Of a stretch of DNA of 64,000 nucleotides, positions 17,773 through 26,813 are shown piece by piece. Position 1 is the first letter of the stretch; each line of letters starts with the position of its first letter. The position numbers were made by a program, and so were the translations under genes. The notes under the pieces are model-generated. The model did not search any database. It was not told the origin of the DNA and saw only the letters and a list, made by a program, of their open reading frames with translations. The stretch is from Bradyrhizobium sp. BR13661. GTDB lineage: Bacteria; Pseudomonadota; Alphaproteobacteria; Rhizobiales; Xanthobacteraceae. The stretch lies in NCBI RefSeq assembly GCF_029892425.1, contig NZ_JARXWB010000031.1:1-64000 (forward strand), read 5' to 3'.

Positions 17773-19836
17773 ATGAATTACGGCATCGCCTTCACGCCGC
17801 TGGTTCCTGCGATCGTCCTCTGGATCGCGCTCGCTGCGATCGTGGTCATCGCGATCGTACTGCTGCTTGCGCGGGCGCGTGGCGCAGCCGTGCGCGTGGC
17901 GGCACTGGCGCTGTTCCTGCTGGCTCTCTCAAATCCCTCCTTCACGCGCGAGGACCGCGATCCGCTCACCTCGGTCGCCGCCGTCGTCGTCGACAAGAGC
18001 CCGAGCCAGAATTTCGGCAAGCGCAACCAGGAGGCCGCGAAGGCGCAGGAAGCGCTGGTCGACAGCCTGAAGAAGATCAAGGGACTCGAGGTGCGCGTCG
18101 TCGAGGCCGGACAGGCCGACGGCGAGACCGACGGCACGAAGCTGTTCGGCGCGCTCGCCTCCGCCCTGTCGGACGTGCCGGTCGACCGCGTCGCCGGCGC
18201 GTTCCTGATCACTGACGGCCGCGTGCACGACATCCCGGCCAACACCACCGCGCTCGGCTTCCAGGCGCCGGTGCAGGCACTGATCACCGGACAGAAGGAC
18301 GAGCGCGATCGCCGCATCGCGATCACGGCGGCGCCGCGCTTCGGCATCGTCGGCCAGAACCAGACCATCACCTACAAGCTCGACGACCAGGGCGTGAGCA
18401 ATGAGCGCGCCAGGGTCACGGTCCGCCGCGACGGCGAGGTCATCAACGAGCGCACGCTGGCAAGCGGCCAGAGCGCGAGCGTCGACGTCGAGATCAAGCA
18501 CGCCGGCTCGAACATCGTCGAGATCGAGGCCTCCCCGCTCGAGAGAGAATTGACGCCGGTGAACAACCGCGCCGTCGTCGCCATCGACGGTGTGCGCGAC
18601 AAGCTGCGCGTGCTGCTGGTCTCGGGCGAGCCGCATTCCGGCGAGCGTACCTGGCGTAACCTCCTCAAGTCCGACGCCAGCGTCGATCTCGTGCATTTCA
18701 CGATTCTGCGTCCGCCGGAGAAGCAGGACGGCACGCCGATCAACGAATTGTCGCTGATCGCGTTTCCGACCCGCGAGCTGTTCCAGCAGAAGATCAACGA
18801 ATTCCAGCTGATCATTTTCGACCGCTACGCCCGCCAGGGCGTGCTGCCGATCCCCTATTTCGAGAACATGGCGCGCTATGTGCGCGCGGGCGGCGCTGTG
18901 CTGGTGTCTGCAGGCCCCGATTATGCCTCGACCAGCAGCATCTGGCGCACGCCGCTGGATTCGGTGCTGCCGGCCGAGCCGGTCGGCGTCACCGAGAAGC
19001 CGTTCTATGCGCACCTCTCCGACCTCGGCAAACGCCATCCGGTGACGCGTGGACTGGAAGGCGCGGCGTTCGAGCCGCCGCACTGGAGCCGCTTCTTCCG
19101 CACCGTCGACACCCGCAATTCGGTCAACCCGCCGGTAATGACGGGCGCCGACGGCAAGCCGCTGCTGTTCCTGTCGCGCTTTGGCGAGGGCCGCGTCGCG
19201 CTGCTGCTGTCCGACCACATCTGGCTGTGGGCGCGCGGCTATGAGGGCGGCGGCCCGCATCTCGATCTGCTCCGGCGGATGTCGCACTGGCTGATGAAGC
19301 AGCCGGACCTCGATGAGGAAGCGCTCCGCCTGCAGGTGCAGGGCAAGGATCTCGTCGTGGTGCGCCAGACCATGGCTGATAGCGTGCAGCCGGTGAGCGT
19401 GACCTCGCCCTCCGGCGTGTCGCATGATTTGACGCTCAATCCCGGCGATCCCGGCGAGTGGCGCGCCAGCCTGCCGGCGAACGAGCTCGGCCTGTGGCAG
19501 GCGACCGACGGCACGCTGAAAGCGCTGATCAATGTCGGCCCGACCAATCCGAAGGAGTTTTCGGAAGTCACCTCCACCACCGAGGCGTTGAGGCCGCTGA
19601 CGCAAGCCACCGGCGGCAGTTCCGTGCGGATCGCGGACGGCGGCAGCGTCGAGCTGCCGCGCATCGTCCCGGTGCGCTCGGCCGGCATCTTTGCCGGCGA
19701 CGGCTGGATGGGCGTGCGGATGCGCGACGCCAGCGTCGTCAAGGGCGTCGGCGTGCTGCCGATCTTCGCCGGCCTGATCGGCCTGCTGCTGCTGCTCGGC
19801 GCGTTCGCCGCGACCTGGGTGCGCGAGGGGCGCTAG
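17773..19836 (+). CDS. Large membrane protein of the MoxR operon
   Basis: A 687-residue protein with two N-terminal transmembrane helices (about 10-30 and 36-52), a long periplasmic or cytoplasmic body and one C-terminal helix (IFAGLIGLLLLLGAFAATWV). The body contains a vWA-like start (VAAVVVDKSPSQNF) and a GATase1-like region (RVLLVSGEPHSGERTWRNLL, then YVRAGGAVLVSAGP). AGGACCGAG precedes the ATG seven bases after the DUF4159 stop. It is always the fourth gene of such operons as far as I recall; its biochemical role is unknown. Confidence 0.8.
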   Translation: MNYGIAFTPLVPAIVLWIALAAIVVIAIVLLLARARGAAVRVAALALFLLALSNPSFTREDRDPLTSVAAVVVDKSPSQNFGKRNQEAAKAQEALVDSLKKIKGLEVRVVEAGQADGETDGTKLFGALASALSDVPVDRVAGAFLITDGRVHDIPANTTALGFQAPVQALITGQKDERDRRIAITAAPRFGIVGQNQTITYKLDDQGVSNERARVTVRRDGEVINERTLASGQSASVDVEIKHAGSNIVEIEASPLERELTPVNNRAVVAIDGVRDKLRVLLVSGEPHSGERTWRNLLKSDASVDLVHFTILRPPEKQDGTPINELSLIAFPTRELFQQKINEFQLIIFDRYARQGVLPIPYFENMARYVRAGGAVLVSAGPDYASTSSIWRTPLDSVLPAEPVGVTEKPFYAHLSDLGKRHPVTRGLEGAAFEPPHWSRFFRTVDTRNSVNPPVMTGADGKPLLFLSRFGEGRVALLLSDHIWLWARGYEGGGPHLDLLRRMSHWLMKQPDLDEEALRLQVQGKDLVVVRQTMADSVQPVSVTSPSGVSHDLTLNPGDPGEWRASLPANELGLWQATDGTLKALINVGPTNPKEFSEVTSTTEALRPLTQATGGSSVRIADGGSVELPRIVPVRSAGIFAGDGWMGVRMRDASVVKGVGVLPIFAGLIGLLLLLGAFAATWVREGR

Positions 19837-19862
19837 GGCTAAGCGGCTTCGTGGAGCGACAG

Positions 19863-20243
19863 ATGGCCGTATTTTTCGGTGTCCTATGCGCGCTTGCAGT
19901 GACTTGGTCGATCGTCAAATATTTCGGCGTCCAATCGGTGGTATCCGACACGCTGCCCCTGCAGTTCCGGGATGGCCTGAACTCGCGCTATGCGATTCCG
20001 ATCTATGCACTTGAACCATCAACGCCGCTGGCGGTGCAGGCCGAGTATATGAAATCGCTGGCCGGCGGCTGCGTCGCCGTGCCCAGCTTTGCCCTCGCGT
20101 GTTTCTTTGCGGGCCAAATGCAGGCCGCCTTGCTGGGCACCCTGGGTGCGACCGTCGTTGTGATTTCGACCGTCAAGTCCTGGATGACGTATCGAGACAA
20201 CTGCCGTCGACAGATCCTTCCGGCTGATACGAACGAAGCCTGA
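19863..20243 (+). CDS. Small membrane protein of unknown function
   Basis: A 126-residue protein with an N-terminal hydrophobic segment (MAVFFGVLCALAVTWSIVKY) and two central hydrophobic stretches (about 69-82 and 87-103) ending in a basic tail. GTGGAGCGAC upstream of ATG at 19863 gives a usable ribosome binding site. It lies 26 bp after the MoxR operon on the same strand and could be read through from it. Not recognised. Confidence 0.6.
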   Translation: MAVFFGVLCALAVTWSIVKYFGVQSVVSDTLPLQFRDGLNSRYAIPIYALEPSTPLAVQAEYMKSLAGGCVAVPSFALACFFAGQMQAALLGTLGATVVVISTVKSWMTYRDNCRRQILPADTNEA

Positions 20244-20316
20244 GACATCGTCTTCGACACCCGTTGCAACAATCACACAGGCCCAGTCGATCGGCGGCCA
20301 GCTTCCCTACGCCAGG

Positions 20317-20355
20317 TTGACAGCCACCTTTCCTTCCGATGTTATATTGTTACAT
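20317..20355 (+). promoter_or_regulatory. Promoter with Zur-like operator over the -10
   Basis: TTGACA at 20317-20322 is a perfect -35 hexamer. The -10 (TATATT or TTATAT at about 20342-20348) lies inside ATGTTATATTGTTACAT (20339-20355). That palindrome matches 13 of 16 positions of the TGTTATA..TATAACA core known for Zur boxes. It ends 42 bp before the DUF2946 start, the position expected for repression. The reading as a zinc operator is by pattern only; Fur, Irr or Mur boxes look different. Confidence 0.6.
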
Positions 20356-20397
20356 CGTGACGCCCGGTCGGCGCCTCGCGGTGTGGGGTGCGTTTGG

Positions 20398-20796
20398 ATG
20401 AAGTGGTTCCGGTCGAATATCAGGCACGGCGCCCGGCTCGCGATATTTGCGATGCTGGTGCAAATCGCGCTGACCTTCGGCCACAGCCATTGGTTCGCGC
20501 AGGCTGCGCCGCTTGCTCAGTCCCAGCTGAGCGACCACGCCAAGACCATCGCATCGCCCGATAGCGCGGCGGCCCAGAAGCAGTCACCTGCAAGTCCCGA
20601 TCGCGAACAGCCGGGCGACGACATCTGCGCGATCTGCGCACTGGTCGCGATGGCCGGCACGGTCATATCAGCGACACCGCCGCTGTTGTTGCTGCCGCAA
20701 GCGGTCGAGCTGCTCTACCGCACCACCGACGCCGAATTCGTCCATCTGGAATCGGCCAGCCACGCGTTCCAGCCGCGCGCTCCTCCCGCCTCCTGA
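20398..20796 (+). CDS. DUF2946 family exported/membrane protein
   Basis: A 133-residue protein with an N-terminal signal anchor (ARLAIFAMLVQIALTFGH), a Ser/Ala/Gln-rich linker, a DDICAICALVAMAGT segment (C-x-x-C within a hydrophobic stretch) and a C-terminal HLESASHAFQPRAPPAS. This layout fits DUF2946, small proteins commonly encoded next to TonB-dependent receptors and metal genes. The ATG at 20398 starts the signal region. It is the first gene behind the Zur-like promoter, 150 bp before the receptor. Confidence 0.78.
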   Translation: MKWFRSNIRHGARLAIFAMLVQIALTFGHSHWFAQAAPLAQSQLSDHAKTIASPDSAAAQKQSPASPDREQPGDDICAICALVAMAGTVISATPPLLLLPQAVELLYRTTDAEFVHLESASHAFQPRAPPAS

Positions 20797-20946
20797 TCTC
20801 CATCGATTGAGCTGCCTTCGGCATCGGCTGCGCCTCGCGCCGATTCCGCTGGGTGATCGAAGACGATCCGTCGCGTGTCGACGGCACGTGCTGCGTGACA
20901 AGCCTCTCAACAGAGCTGCGGCGGTGCGTGATCGGAAATCAGGACA

Positions 20947-23214
20947 ATGGTGTCTTCAAAAGCAATATTGGCGGGCTCGAGCCTCGCCGCACTCACGCTG
21001 CTCCATCCCGGCGGCGGCGCCATGGCGCAAACGACGGCCCCAACCACGACGCTACCGACTGTCGAAGTCGAAGCACCCAAGCAGACGCAGGCGCCGCGCC
21101 GACCCAAGGTTCGCGTCGCTATCGACAAGCGACGCGCAACGCCTCAGGCGCGGCCACAGACCGAGGCACCGGCCGCCGTCGAAGGCCCGGGTGAACGGCT
21201 GGATGCCGCGCGCCAATCGATTCTTCCGCCGGGCGGGGCCACTTCCCACACCCTCACGCGCCAGGCGATCGAGGCGCTGCCGCAGGGCAGCAATGCCTCG
21301 CTCGACAAGGTGCTGCTGCAATTCCCCGGCGTCACCCAGGACTCGGCGGCGAGCGGCGACCTGCACGTCCGCAACGAGCACGCCAATCTGCAATACCGCA
21401 TCAACGGGGTCATGCTGCCCGATGGCGTCGGTGCGTTCGGACAGATCCTCGACACCGGTATCGTCGGCAGCCTCAGCCTGCTCACCGGCGCACTGCCGGC
21501 GCAATACGGCCAGCGCACCGCCGGCGTGCTCGACATCCAGACCAAGGCCGACGCCTTCAACAACACAGGCGTCGTCGGCGTCTATGGCGGCAGTAACGGC
21601 ACGATCTCGACCAATGTGGAGTACGGCGGGACGGCAGGCCAGACCCAGTATTTCCTGTCGGGGCGTTTCCTGCAGAACAATCTCGGCATCGAGAACCCGA
21701 CGCCGTCGGTGAACGCGATCCACGATCGCACCAACCAGGAAAAGGGATTTCTCTATCTGTCGACGATGATCGATCCAGGGAGCCGCCTCACCTTCATGAG
21801 CGGCGTGTCGAATGCGACCTTCCAGATCCCCAACAATCCCGGCCAGACGCCTGCATTTACCGCGTTCGGCGTCTCGAATTTCGATTCGTCGCGACTGAAC
21901 GAGCATCAGAACGAGTTCAACCAGTTCAACGTCGTCTCCTACCAGACCTCGAACGGCGAGTTCGACACGCAGACCTCGTACTTCAACCGCACCAGCCTGC
22001 TGCACTTCTATCCCGATCCGATCGGCGATCTCGTCTTCAACGGCGTGTCATCGGACGTCTACCGGCAGAGCGTGGTCAACGGCATCCAGCAGGACACCTC
22101 CTGGCGGATCGGCAATGCGCACACGCTGCGCTTCGGCCTGTCGGTGAGCGCGGAGCGAACGCTGGTCAACAGTGGCACGACGGTGCTGCCGCTGGTCGAT
22201 CCAACTGATCCGACAGCGGGCACGATCGACGCGCCGTTCTCGGTATTCGATTCCAACGCCAAGACCGGCTGGCTGATCGGGACCTACGTCCAGGACGAAT
22301 GGAAGATCACCAACAATCTGACGCTGAACGCCGGTCTGCGCTTCGACCAGATGTACCAATTCATCGATGCGAACCAGCTCAGCCCGCGCGTCAGCCTGAC
22401 CTGGAAGCCGTTCGACGGCACTATTTTCCACGCCGGCTATGCGCGCAACTTCACCCCGCCCTCGCAGGTGATCGCGTCCCCCGTCAATCTCGCGCTGGTG
22501 ACCCCGCCCGGCGCGCCTGCCAACACGCAGACGCCGGAGGTCGGGCGGAACAGCCCGGTGCTGCCGGAGCGGTCGCACGTGTTCGACGTCGGCGTGACGC
22601 AGAAAATCTATCCGATCCCGGGCCTCGAGGTCGGCGCCGACGCCTATTACAAGAAGGCGCGCGACCTGCTCGACGACGGCCAGTTCGGCGCGGCCTATGT
22701 GCTGAGCGGCTTCAACTACGATCGCGGCGAGAATGTCGGCGTCGAGCTGAAATCGACCTACAAGAACGGCAATTTCAGCGCCTATGCCAACCTCGCCTGG
22801 GCGAAGCAGATCGCGACCAACGTGGTCTCGAACCAGTATCTGTTCGGCGCGGACGAACTCGCCTACATCGCGGGTCATTACATCTACACCGATCACGCGC
22901 AGATGCTGTCAGGCTCGGCTGGCGCCTCCTATCTCTGGGAGGGCACGCGCTACAGCGTGTCGATGATCTATGGCAGCGGCCTCCGCTCGGGCTTTGCCAA
23001 CACCGACCATCTGCCGAGCTATACGCAAGTCAATCTCGGCCTGTCGCACGACTTCAACATCGTCGCGCCGAACAAGCCGACGACTGTGCGCTTCGACGTG
23101 GTCAATGTGTTCGACACGATCTACCAGATCCGCGACGGCTCCGGCATCGGCGTGTTCGCCCCGCAATACGGACCGCGGCGCGGCTTCTATGTCGGCATGT
23201 CGCAGCGGTTCTAG
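20947..23214 (+). CDS. TonB-dependent outer membrane receptor
   Basis: A 755-residue receptor. A signal peptide (about 1-27) is followed by a leader with LPTVEVEAPK (TonB-box-like TVEVEA), a Pro/Arg-rich linker, and a plug domain from about 85 (LTRQAIEALPQGSNASLDKV, VRNEHANLQYRINGVMLPDG). A 22-strand type barrel follows, ending in aromatic-rich GPRRGFYVGMSQRF with the terminal Phe typical of BamA substrates. Such receptors import metal chelates using TonB-ExbBD energy. The DUF2946 neighbour and upstream palindrome suggest a zinc or other metal substrate. Confidence 0.9.
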   Translation: MVSSKAILAGSSLAALTLLHPGGGAMAQTTAPTTTLPTVEVEAPKQTQAPRRPKVRVAIDKRRATPQARPQTEAPAAVEGPGERLDAARQSILPPGGATSHTLTRQAIEALPQGSNASLDKVLLQFPGVTQDSAASGDLHVRNEHANLQYRINGVMLPDGVGAFGQILDTGIVGSLSLLTGALPAQYGQRTAGVLDIQTKADAFNNTGVVGVYGGSNGTISTNVEYGGTAGQTQYFLSGRFLQNNLGIENPTPSVNAIHDRTNQEKGFLYLSTMIDPGSRLTFMSGVSNATFQIPNNPGQTPAFTAFGVSNFDSSRLNEHQNEFNQFNVVSYQTSNGEFDTQTSYFNRTSLLHFYPDPIGDLVFNGVSSDVYRQSVVNGIQQDTSWRIGNAHTLRFGLSVSAERTLVNSGTTVLPLVDPTDPTAGTIDAPFSVFDSNAKTGWLIGTYVQDEWKITNNLTLNAGLRFDQMYQFIDANQLSPRVSLTWKPFDGTIFHAGYARNFTPPSQVIASPVNLALVTPPGAPANTQTPEVGRNSPVLPERSHVFDVGVTQKIYPIPGLEVGADAYYKKARDLLDDGQFGAAYVLSGFNYDRGENVGVELKSTYKNGNFSAYANLAWAKQIATNVVSNQYLFGADELAYIAGHYIYTDHAQMLSGSAGASYLWEGTRYSVSMIYGSGLRSGFANTDHLPSYTQVNLGLSHDFNIVAPNKPTTVRFDVVNVFDTIYQIRDGSGIGVFAPQYGPRRGFYVGMSQRF

Positions 23215-23235
23215 CTGCGCGGCCCTCTTGTGGCG

Positions 23236-23404
23236 CATCCTTCGAGACGCCCGCCTCTGGCGGGCCCTCATGATGAGGGCGGAGTGCGTGGCTACAGTTT
23301 TAGCGGACGCCGATGCCGCTTAGCCTCATCCTGAAGAGACCGCCACCGGGTCCGCGCAACGCGCGGCGCGATGACAGGCTCCGCGGCCGTCTCGAAGGAC
23401 GAGG
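23236..23404. repeat. Intergenic palindromic repeat, degenerate
   Basis: CATCCTTCGAGACGC at the left and GTCTCGAAGGACGAGG at the right form imperfect outer arms around inner inverted pieces (CGCCTCTGGCG; CTCATGATGAG; CCTCATCCTGAAGAG). This class of element is frequent between Bradyrhizobium genes. No gene is seen in the 346-bp gap 23215-23560, of which this element takes up half. Confidence 0.65.
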
Positions 23405-23560
23405 CGTGCTCGCAGGTCAACGCTTCACTTGCGATCTGGCGTTCCGCGGGCGAGGTGCCATTCTTCGATGCGGCCAAACTTCAAATATCCTTCGTCAGCT
23501 TTCGCCTTCCAGTTTTGGCATAAACCGCGCCGAGGGTATAGCGTGCCGGGCTTTCCGGAT

Positions 23561-24028
23561 TCATGACCCCTGCATATAGCGAACCGGGTTTTCAGGATCC
23601 GCCTGGAAGATGCCAGCAACCTCCGCGAATAGGGTCGATACGGCCTCGTGCCTGAGGTCGTCGAACCGCTCGAAACTGAAGTTGTTGCCGCCCATGCGTA
23701 GTTCGCCGAGCTTTCCAGCATAGTGGGAAACGATCGGCACGCCTTGCCTGGTCACCGTCACGTACACGGTGATGTAGTTTTTCTGGAGCGCAACGCCGAT
23801 CACCGGCCAATCCGTGCTTTTCCCAGATTTGATGGCATAGCGAAACTTTCCGTAGCCGATCATCTTCATGCGCATCCCCGCTTCTCCCGCGGGCGTTCCC
23901 TGATGGAAATGGCGCTTGAGAGCTGGAGCGGCCGAGACGACCAGCTTGTGCAACGCGATCAGGTCGCGCTTTCGGTCCGGATCGAAATCGAGGTAGGCCT
24001 GCAATGTGTCGGCTGTCACGCGGAACAT
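23561..24028 (-). CDS. DUF1801 (YdhG-like) domain protein
   Basis: A 155-residue protein of the DUF1801/YdhG fold (TPAGEAGMRMKMIGYGKFRY, then VYVTVTRQGVPIV and LGELRMGGNNFSF). The fold is related to frataxin-like iron-binding proteins, and some members are named iron chaperones, though the function is not established. ATG at 24028 begins the conserved helix VTADTLQAYLDF. It lies 26 bp after the GNAT gene on the same strand and is probably in its transcript. Confidence 0.75.
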   Translation of the reverse strand: MFRVTADTLQAYLDFDPDRKRDLIALHKLVVSAAPALKRHFHQGTPAGEAGMRMKMIGYGKFRYAIKSGKSTDWPVIGVALQKNYITVYVTVTRQGVPIVSHYAGKLGELRMGGNNFSFERFDDLRHEAVSTLFAEVAGIFQADPENPVRYMQGS

Positions 24029-24054
24029 GTGAGCCTCGACTGGACGTTGGTGTG

Positions 24055-24570
24055 CTAGCCCCGCGCCCTGCTCCAGTCGGGCGTGACCGTCCCCGAGACG
24101 CCTTCGAAGGCGCCGTCGACGAGCTCGAACACCAGGACGCGGGCGGCGTCGACCGGGCCCGGCATGGCGACGCGCCCCTTGGGCACGAGCTTGAAGCCGA
24201 CGCGGCTGTAATAGGGCTCGTCGCCGACCAGCAGCACGATGCGATGCCCCTTGTCCTTCGCGTCCTTCAGAGCCCGCTCCATCAGCATGCGGCCGATGCC
24301 GCGGCTGCGGAACGGCGGCTCGACCGTGAGCGGCCCGAGCAGCAGCGCCGGCGTCTCGCCGATCATGACAGGCAACTGCCTGACCGAGCCGACCAGCAAG
24401 GTGCCGATGCGCGCAGTGAAGGAGACCTCGAGCAGATGGTCGACATGCTCGCGGATGCGATAGGCGCTGAGCACGAAACGACCGGGGCCGAAGGTACGCT
24501 CGTGCAGCCGCTCGATCGCCTGGGCATCGCCTGGGACTTCGGGGCGGACGGTGATGGAGAGATCGTTCAT
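24055..24570 (-). CDS. GNAT-family N-acetyltransferase
   Basis: A 171-residue single GNAT domain of the YhbS type. The acetyl-CoA binding loop is visible as LGPLTVEPPFRSRGIGRMLM (R-x-x-G-x-G), followed by IVLLVGDEPYYSRVGFKLVP, typical of the C-terminal strand and helix. The substrate is unknown. An interspersed repeat sits directly before the start (24577-24630), so the promoter probably lies beyond or within it. Confidence 0.85.
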   Translation of the reverse strand: MNDLSITVRPEVPGDAQAIERLHERTFGPGRFVLSAYRIREHVDHLLEVSFTARIGTLLVGSVRQLPVMIGETPALLLGPLTVEPPFRSRGIGRMLMERALKDAKDKGHRIVLLVGDEPYYSRVGFKLVPKGRVAMPGPVDAARVLVFELVDGAFEGVSGTVTPDWSRARG

Positions 24571-24576
24571 GTTGCC

Positions 24577-24630
24577 AAAGCGTTTTCGAGCGAAGTGGAT
24601 CCCGGTTCGCGTTAAGAAAACGCGTCAAAA
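24577..24630. repeat. Interspersed repeat (GCGTTTTC/GAAAACGC class)
   Basis: The segment starting AAAGCGTTTTCGAGCGAAGT and ending GAAAACGCGTCAAAA has 8-bp inverted arms at 24580-24587 and 24616-24623. I recognise this as a sequence class scattered widely in Bradyrhizobium intergenic regions. It lies six bases upstream of the GNAT ATG. Confidence 0.65.
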
Positions 24631-24682
24631 GAGGGAGCGGAGTAGCATCTTGATCTCGTGCCGTCCATGGCAGCGCGCCGCA

Positions 24683-25618
24683 TCAGTTCCTTTTCGGCGC
24701 CGGCTGGGACAGATAGGACAGCATCTTCATCTCCCGCCGTCCCCGCGTCACGGTGTCGAGCACGAGGCCCGAGGAGACCAACAGCATGGCCATGATCATC
24801 AGGCCCATCGACAGCACGGCGGTCGGCAGCCGCGGCACCAGCCCGGTCTCGATGAAGGTGATCACAACAGGGATCGACAGCAGCACCGACACGACCGCCA
24901 GCAGGATGCCGATCGCACCGAAGAAGCGCAGCGGCTTTTCCGCACGGTAGAGCTTCAGCATGGTACCGAGAATCCGAAAGCCGTCGCGCCAAGTGTTGAG
25001 CTTCGAGAACGAGCCTTCGGGCCGCGCGCAATAGGGCGTCTTGACCTCCGCGACCGGCAGCGACAATTCCAGCGCATAGACCGCAAGCTCGGTTTCGATC
25101 TCGAAACCATCCGACAGTACCGGGAACGATTTGACGAATCGGCGCGAGAACACCCGATAGCCGGACAGAATGTCCTGGAAATCGCGGCCGAAAGTCCAGG
25201 CCAGAAATCCGGTCAGCATGCGGTTGCCAGTGCGATGGCCGAGGCGGTAGGCCGCCTCCGACTGGTCGATGCGCAGTCCGACCACCATGTCGAGATGCTC
25301 GTCGAGCAGCTTGTCGATCATCTCAGGGGCGCTCGGCGCGTCGTAGGTGGCATCACCGTCGACCAGCACGTAGATGTCGGCCTCGACGTCGGCGAACATG
25401 CGGCGCACGACGTGGCCCTTGCCCTGCCGCCGCTCGCTGCGCACGATCGCACCGGCCTCGCGGGCGACGGCTGCGGTGCGGTCACGCGAATTGTTGTCGT
25501 AGACATAGATCTCCGCCGCGGGCAGCGCGCACCGGAAGTTCGCGACGACCGTCGCGACCGCTGCCTCCTCGTTATAGCAGGGCACCAAGACGGCGATGCG
25601 GGGTTGCGCCGACGTCAT
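24683..25618 (-). CDS. GT2-family glycosyltransferase (polyprenyl-phosphate type)
   Basis: A 311-residue glycosyltransferase. The N-terminal GT-A domain (RIAVLVPCYNEEAAVATVVA, YVYDNNSRDRT, LVDGDATYD with the nucleotide-sugar carboxylates, and SGYRVFSRRFVKSFP) resembles DPM1-like polyprenyl-phosphate sugar synthases. Two C-terminal transmembrane helices (about 227-250 and 262-285) anchor it in the inner membrane. Its ATG overlaps the stop of the upstream membrane protein by four bases, pairing it with a GT-C-like protein. Donor and acceptor are unknown. Confidence 0.87.
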   Translation of the reverse strand: MTSAQPRIAVLVPCYNEEAAVATVVANFRCALPAAEIYVYDNNSRDRTAAVAREAGAIVRSERRQGKGHVVRRMFADVEADIYVLVDGDATYDAPSAPEMIDKLLDEHLDMVVGLRIDQSEAAYRLGHRTGNRMLTGFLAWTFGRDFQDILSGYRVFSRRFVKSFPVLSDGFEIETELAVYALELSLPVAEVKTPYCARPEGSFSKLNTWRDGFRILGTMLKLYRAEKPLRFFGAIGILLAVVSVLLSIPVVITFIETGLVPRLPTAVLSMGLMIMAMLLVSSGLVLDTVTRGRREMKMLSYLSQPAPKRN

Positions 25619-26766
25619 CGCGGCAGCGCTCCCAGGCTCGCCTGCTCGAGCCCGACCGACGTGGCCTCGCGCGCCTTGGCCGGTTGCAGCGTTTGGGCGA
25701 ACGACAGCGTCCACAGCGACAGCATCGTGATCGGCACGACATAATACGGTGTGAAGATCGGATGGCTCATGAAGAAGCCGAGATTGACCACGAGGTTACC
25801 GGCGACGATGAGGGCTGCCTGCCGCACATGCCGCTCGCCGAACCATAACAGCCAGAGCATCGAACCGATCGCAAACACGATCAGCACGATCTGCGTATCG
25901 CGCAGATACTGAACGAACACCGCGAGATCGAAAGTCGGCGCGACCACGTCGGCGCTGCCATAGGTCGTCGCCAGTGCGCTGCCGGCGTTGATGGCCTGGG
26001 CGATCAGCGTCGGTGCCATGCCAACGAGCACACTGGCACCAAAGGCTAACCCACGCACGAAAGTCGCGAGCGAGCGCGTCCACAGAAAGGGAACGCCGAG
26101 GAACAGGAAATAGCCGGCCGCGAGCAGCGCGTTCGGCAGTCTGAAATTGACTGATGCGCCGAGCAGGAGGCCGATCAGCGCGATCAACAAGACGCTGCGC
26201 TTGTCCCTGCTCAGCCACAGCGCGGTCAGAAAGCCCGCGACAGCGCACAGCGCCATGGTCGGTGCGACCGAATAGCTTGCCTTGACAGGGTTGATCATGA
26301 GAAGGACGGCAAGCCCACCGAACACGCCTGCACCAATGATCGACGATGGTGTTCGCGCCAGGAATATGCCCGATAGTGCGAGGCCGCAGAGGATCACGTT
26401 CGCGGCAATGTAAAGCGGCACCACCTGGTGACCTTGCGGAAACAGCGCCAGCAGAAAGCCGGTGCCGGGCGGATACTGGATCACGATCTTGCCGTTCGGC
26501 ATCGGATTGTGGCAGGGCCAGCGGATCGGATCTCTCCACTCGTCGAAGGCGATCTCCTTCATCTTGCCTTCGAAATAGCGATCGTCGTCCCTGAGCGCGT
26601 TGGTGTCGAGCCCGCTGACGCCGAAGCGTTGGAACAGATGTGCCTGCCTGAGATAGCAGATATCGTCATAGACCCCGCGCGCCTCGCTCCAGCGCGACAT
26701 TGACCAAATGTTGCTGGCGAGGATCGCAAGGCAGATCAGGCCGAAGGCGAGTTTAGCTGACTTCAT
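25615..26766 (-). CDS. Polytopic membrane protein, GT-C glycosyltransferase-like
   Basis: A 383-residue protein with about ten hydrophobic helices. After the first helix a loop reads ARGVYDDICYLRQAHLF, an acidic pair in the position used by GT-C enzymes (PMT/ArnT type) to bind a lipid-linked sugar and acceptor. It overlaps the GT2 gene downstream by ATGA and follows a nudix gene by 47 bp. The GT-C reading is inferred from topology, this motif and the GT2 partner, not from a recognised family match. Confidence 0.65.
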   Translation of the reverse strand: MKSAKLAFGLICLAILASNIWSMSRWSEARGVYDDICYLRQAHLFQRFGVSGLDTNALRDDDRYFEGKMKEIAFDEWRDPIRWPCHNPMPNGKIVIQYPPGTGFLLALFPQGHQVVPLYIAANVILCGLALSGIFLARTPSSIIGAGVFGGLAVLLMINPVKASYSVAPTMALCAVAGFLTALWLSRDKRSVLLIALIGLLLGASVNFRLPNALLAAGYFLFLGVPFLWTRSLATFVRGLAFGASVLVGMAPTLIAQAINAGSALATTYGSADVVAPTFDLAVFVQYLRDTQIVLIVFAIGSMLWLLWFGERHVRQAALIVAGNLVVNLGFFMSHPIFTPYYVVPITMLSLWTLSFAQTLQPAKAREATSVGLEQASLGALPR

Positions 26767-26813
26767 CAGGTTTCCGTGGCGCCCGTTCGGACCGGTACTA
26801 GCATAGCCCGCCC

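Noticed and set aside
17929..19605. 558-codon minus-strand frame inside the MoxR operon
   Set aside because: Antisense shadow of the membrane protein gene; its composition is typical of GC-rich mirror frames.
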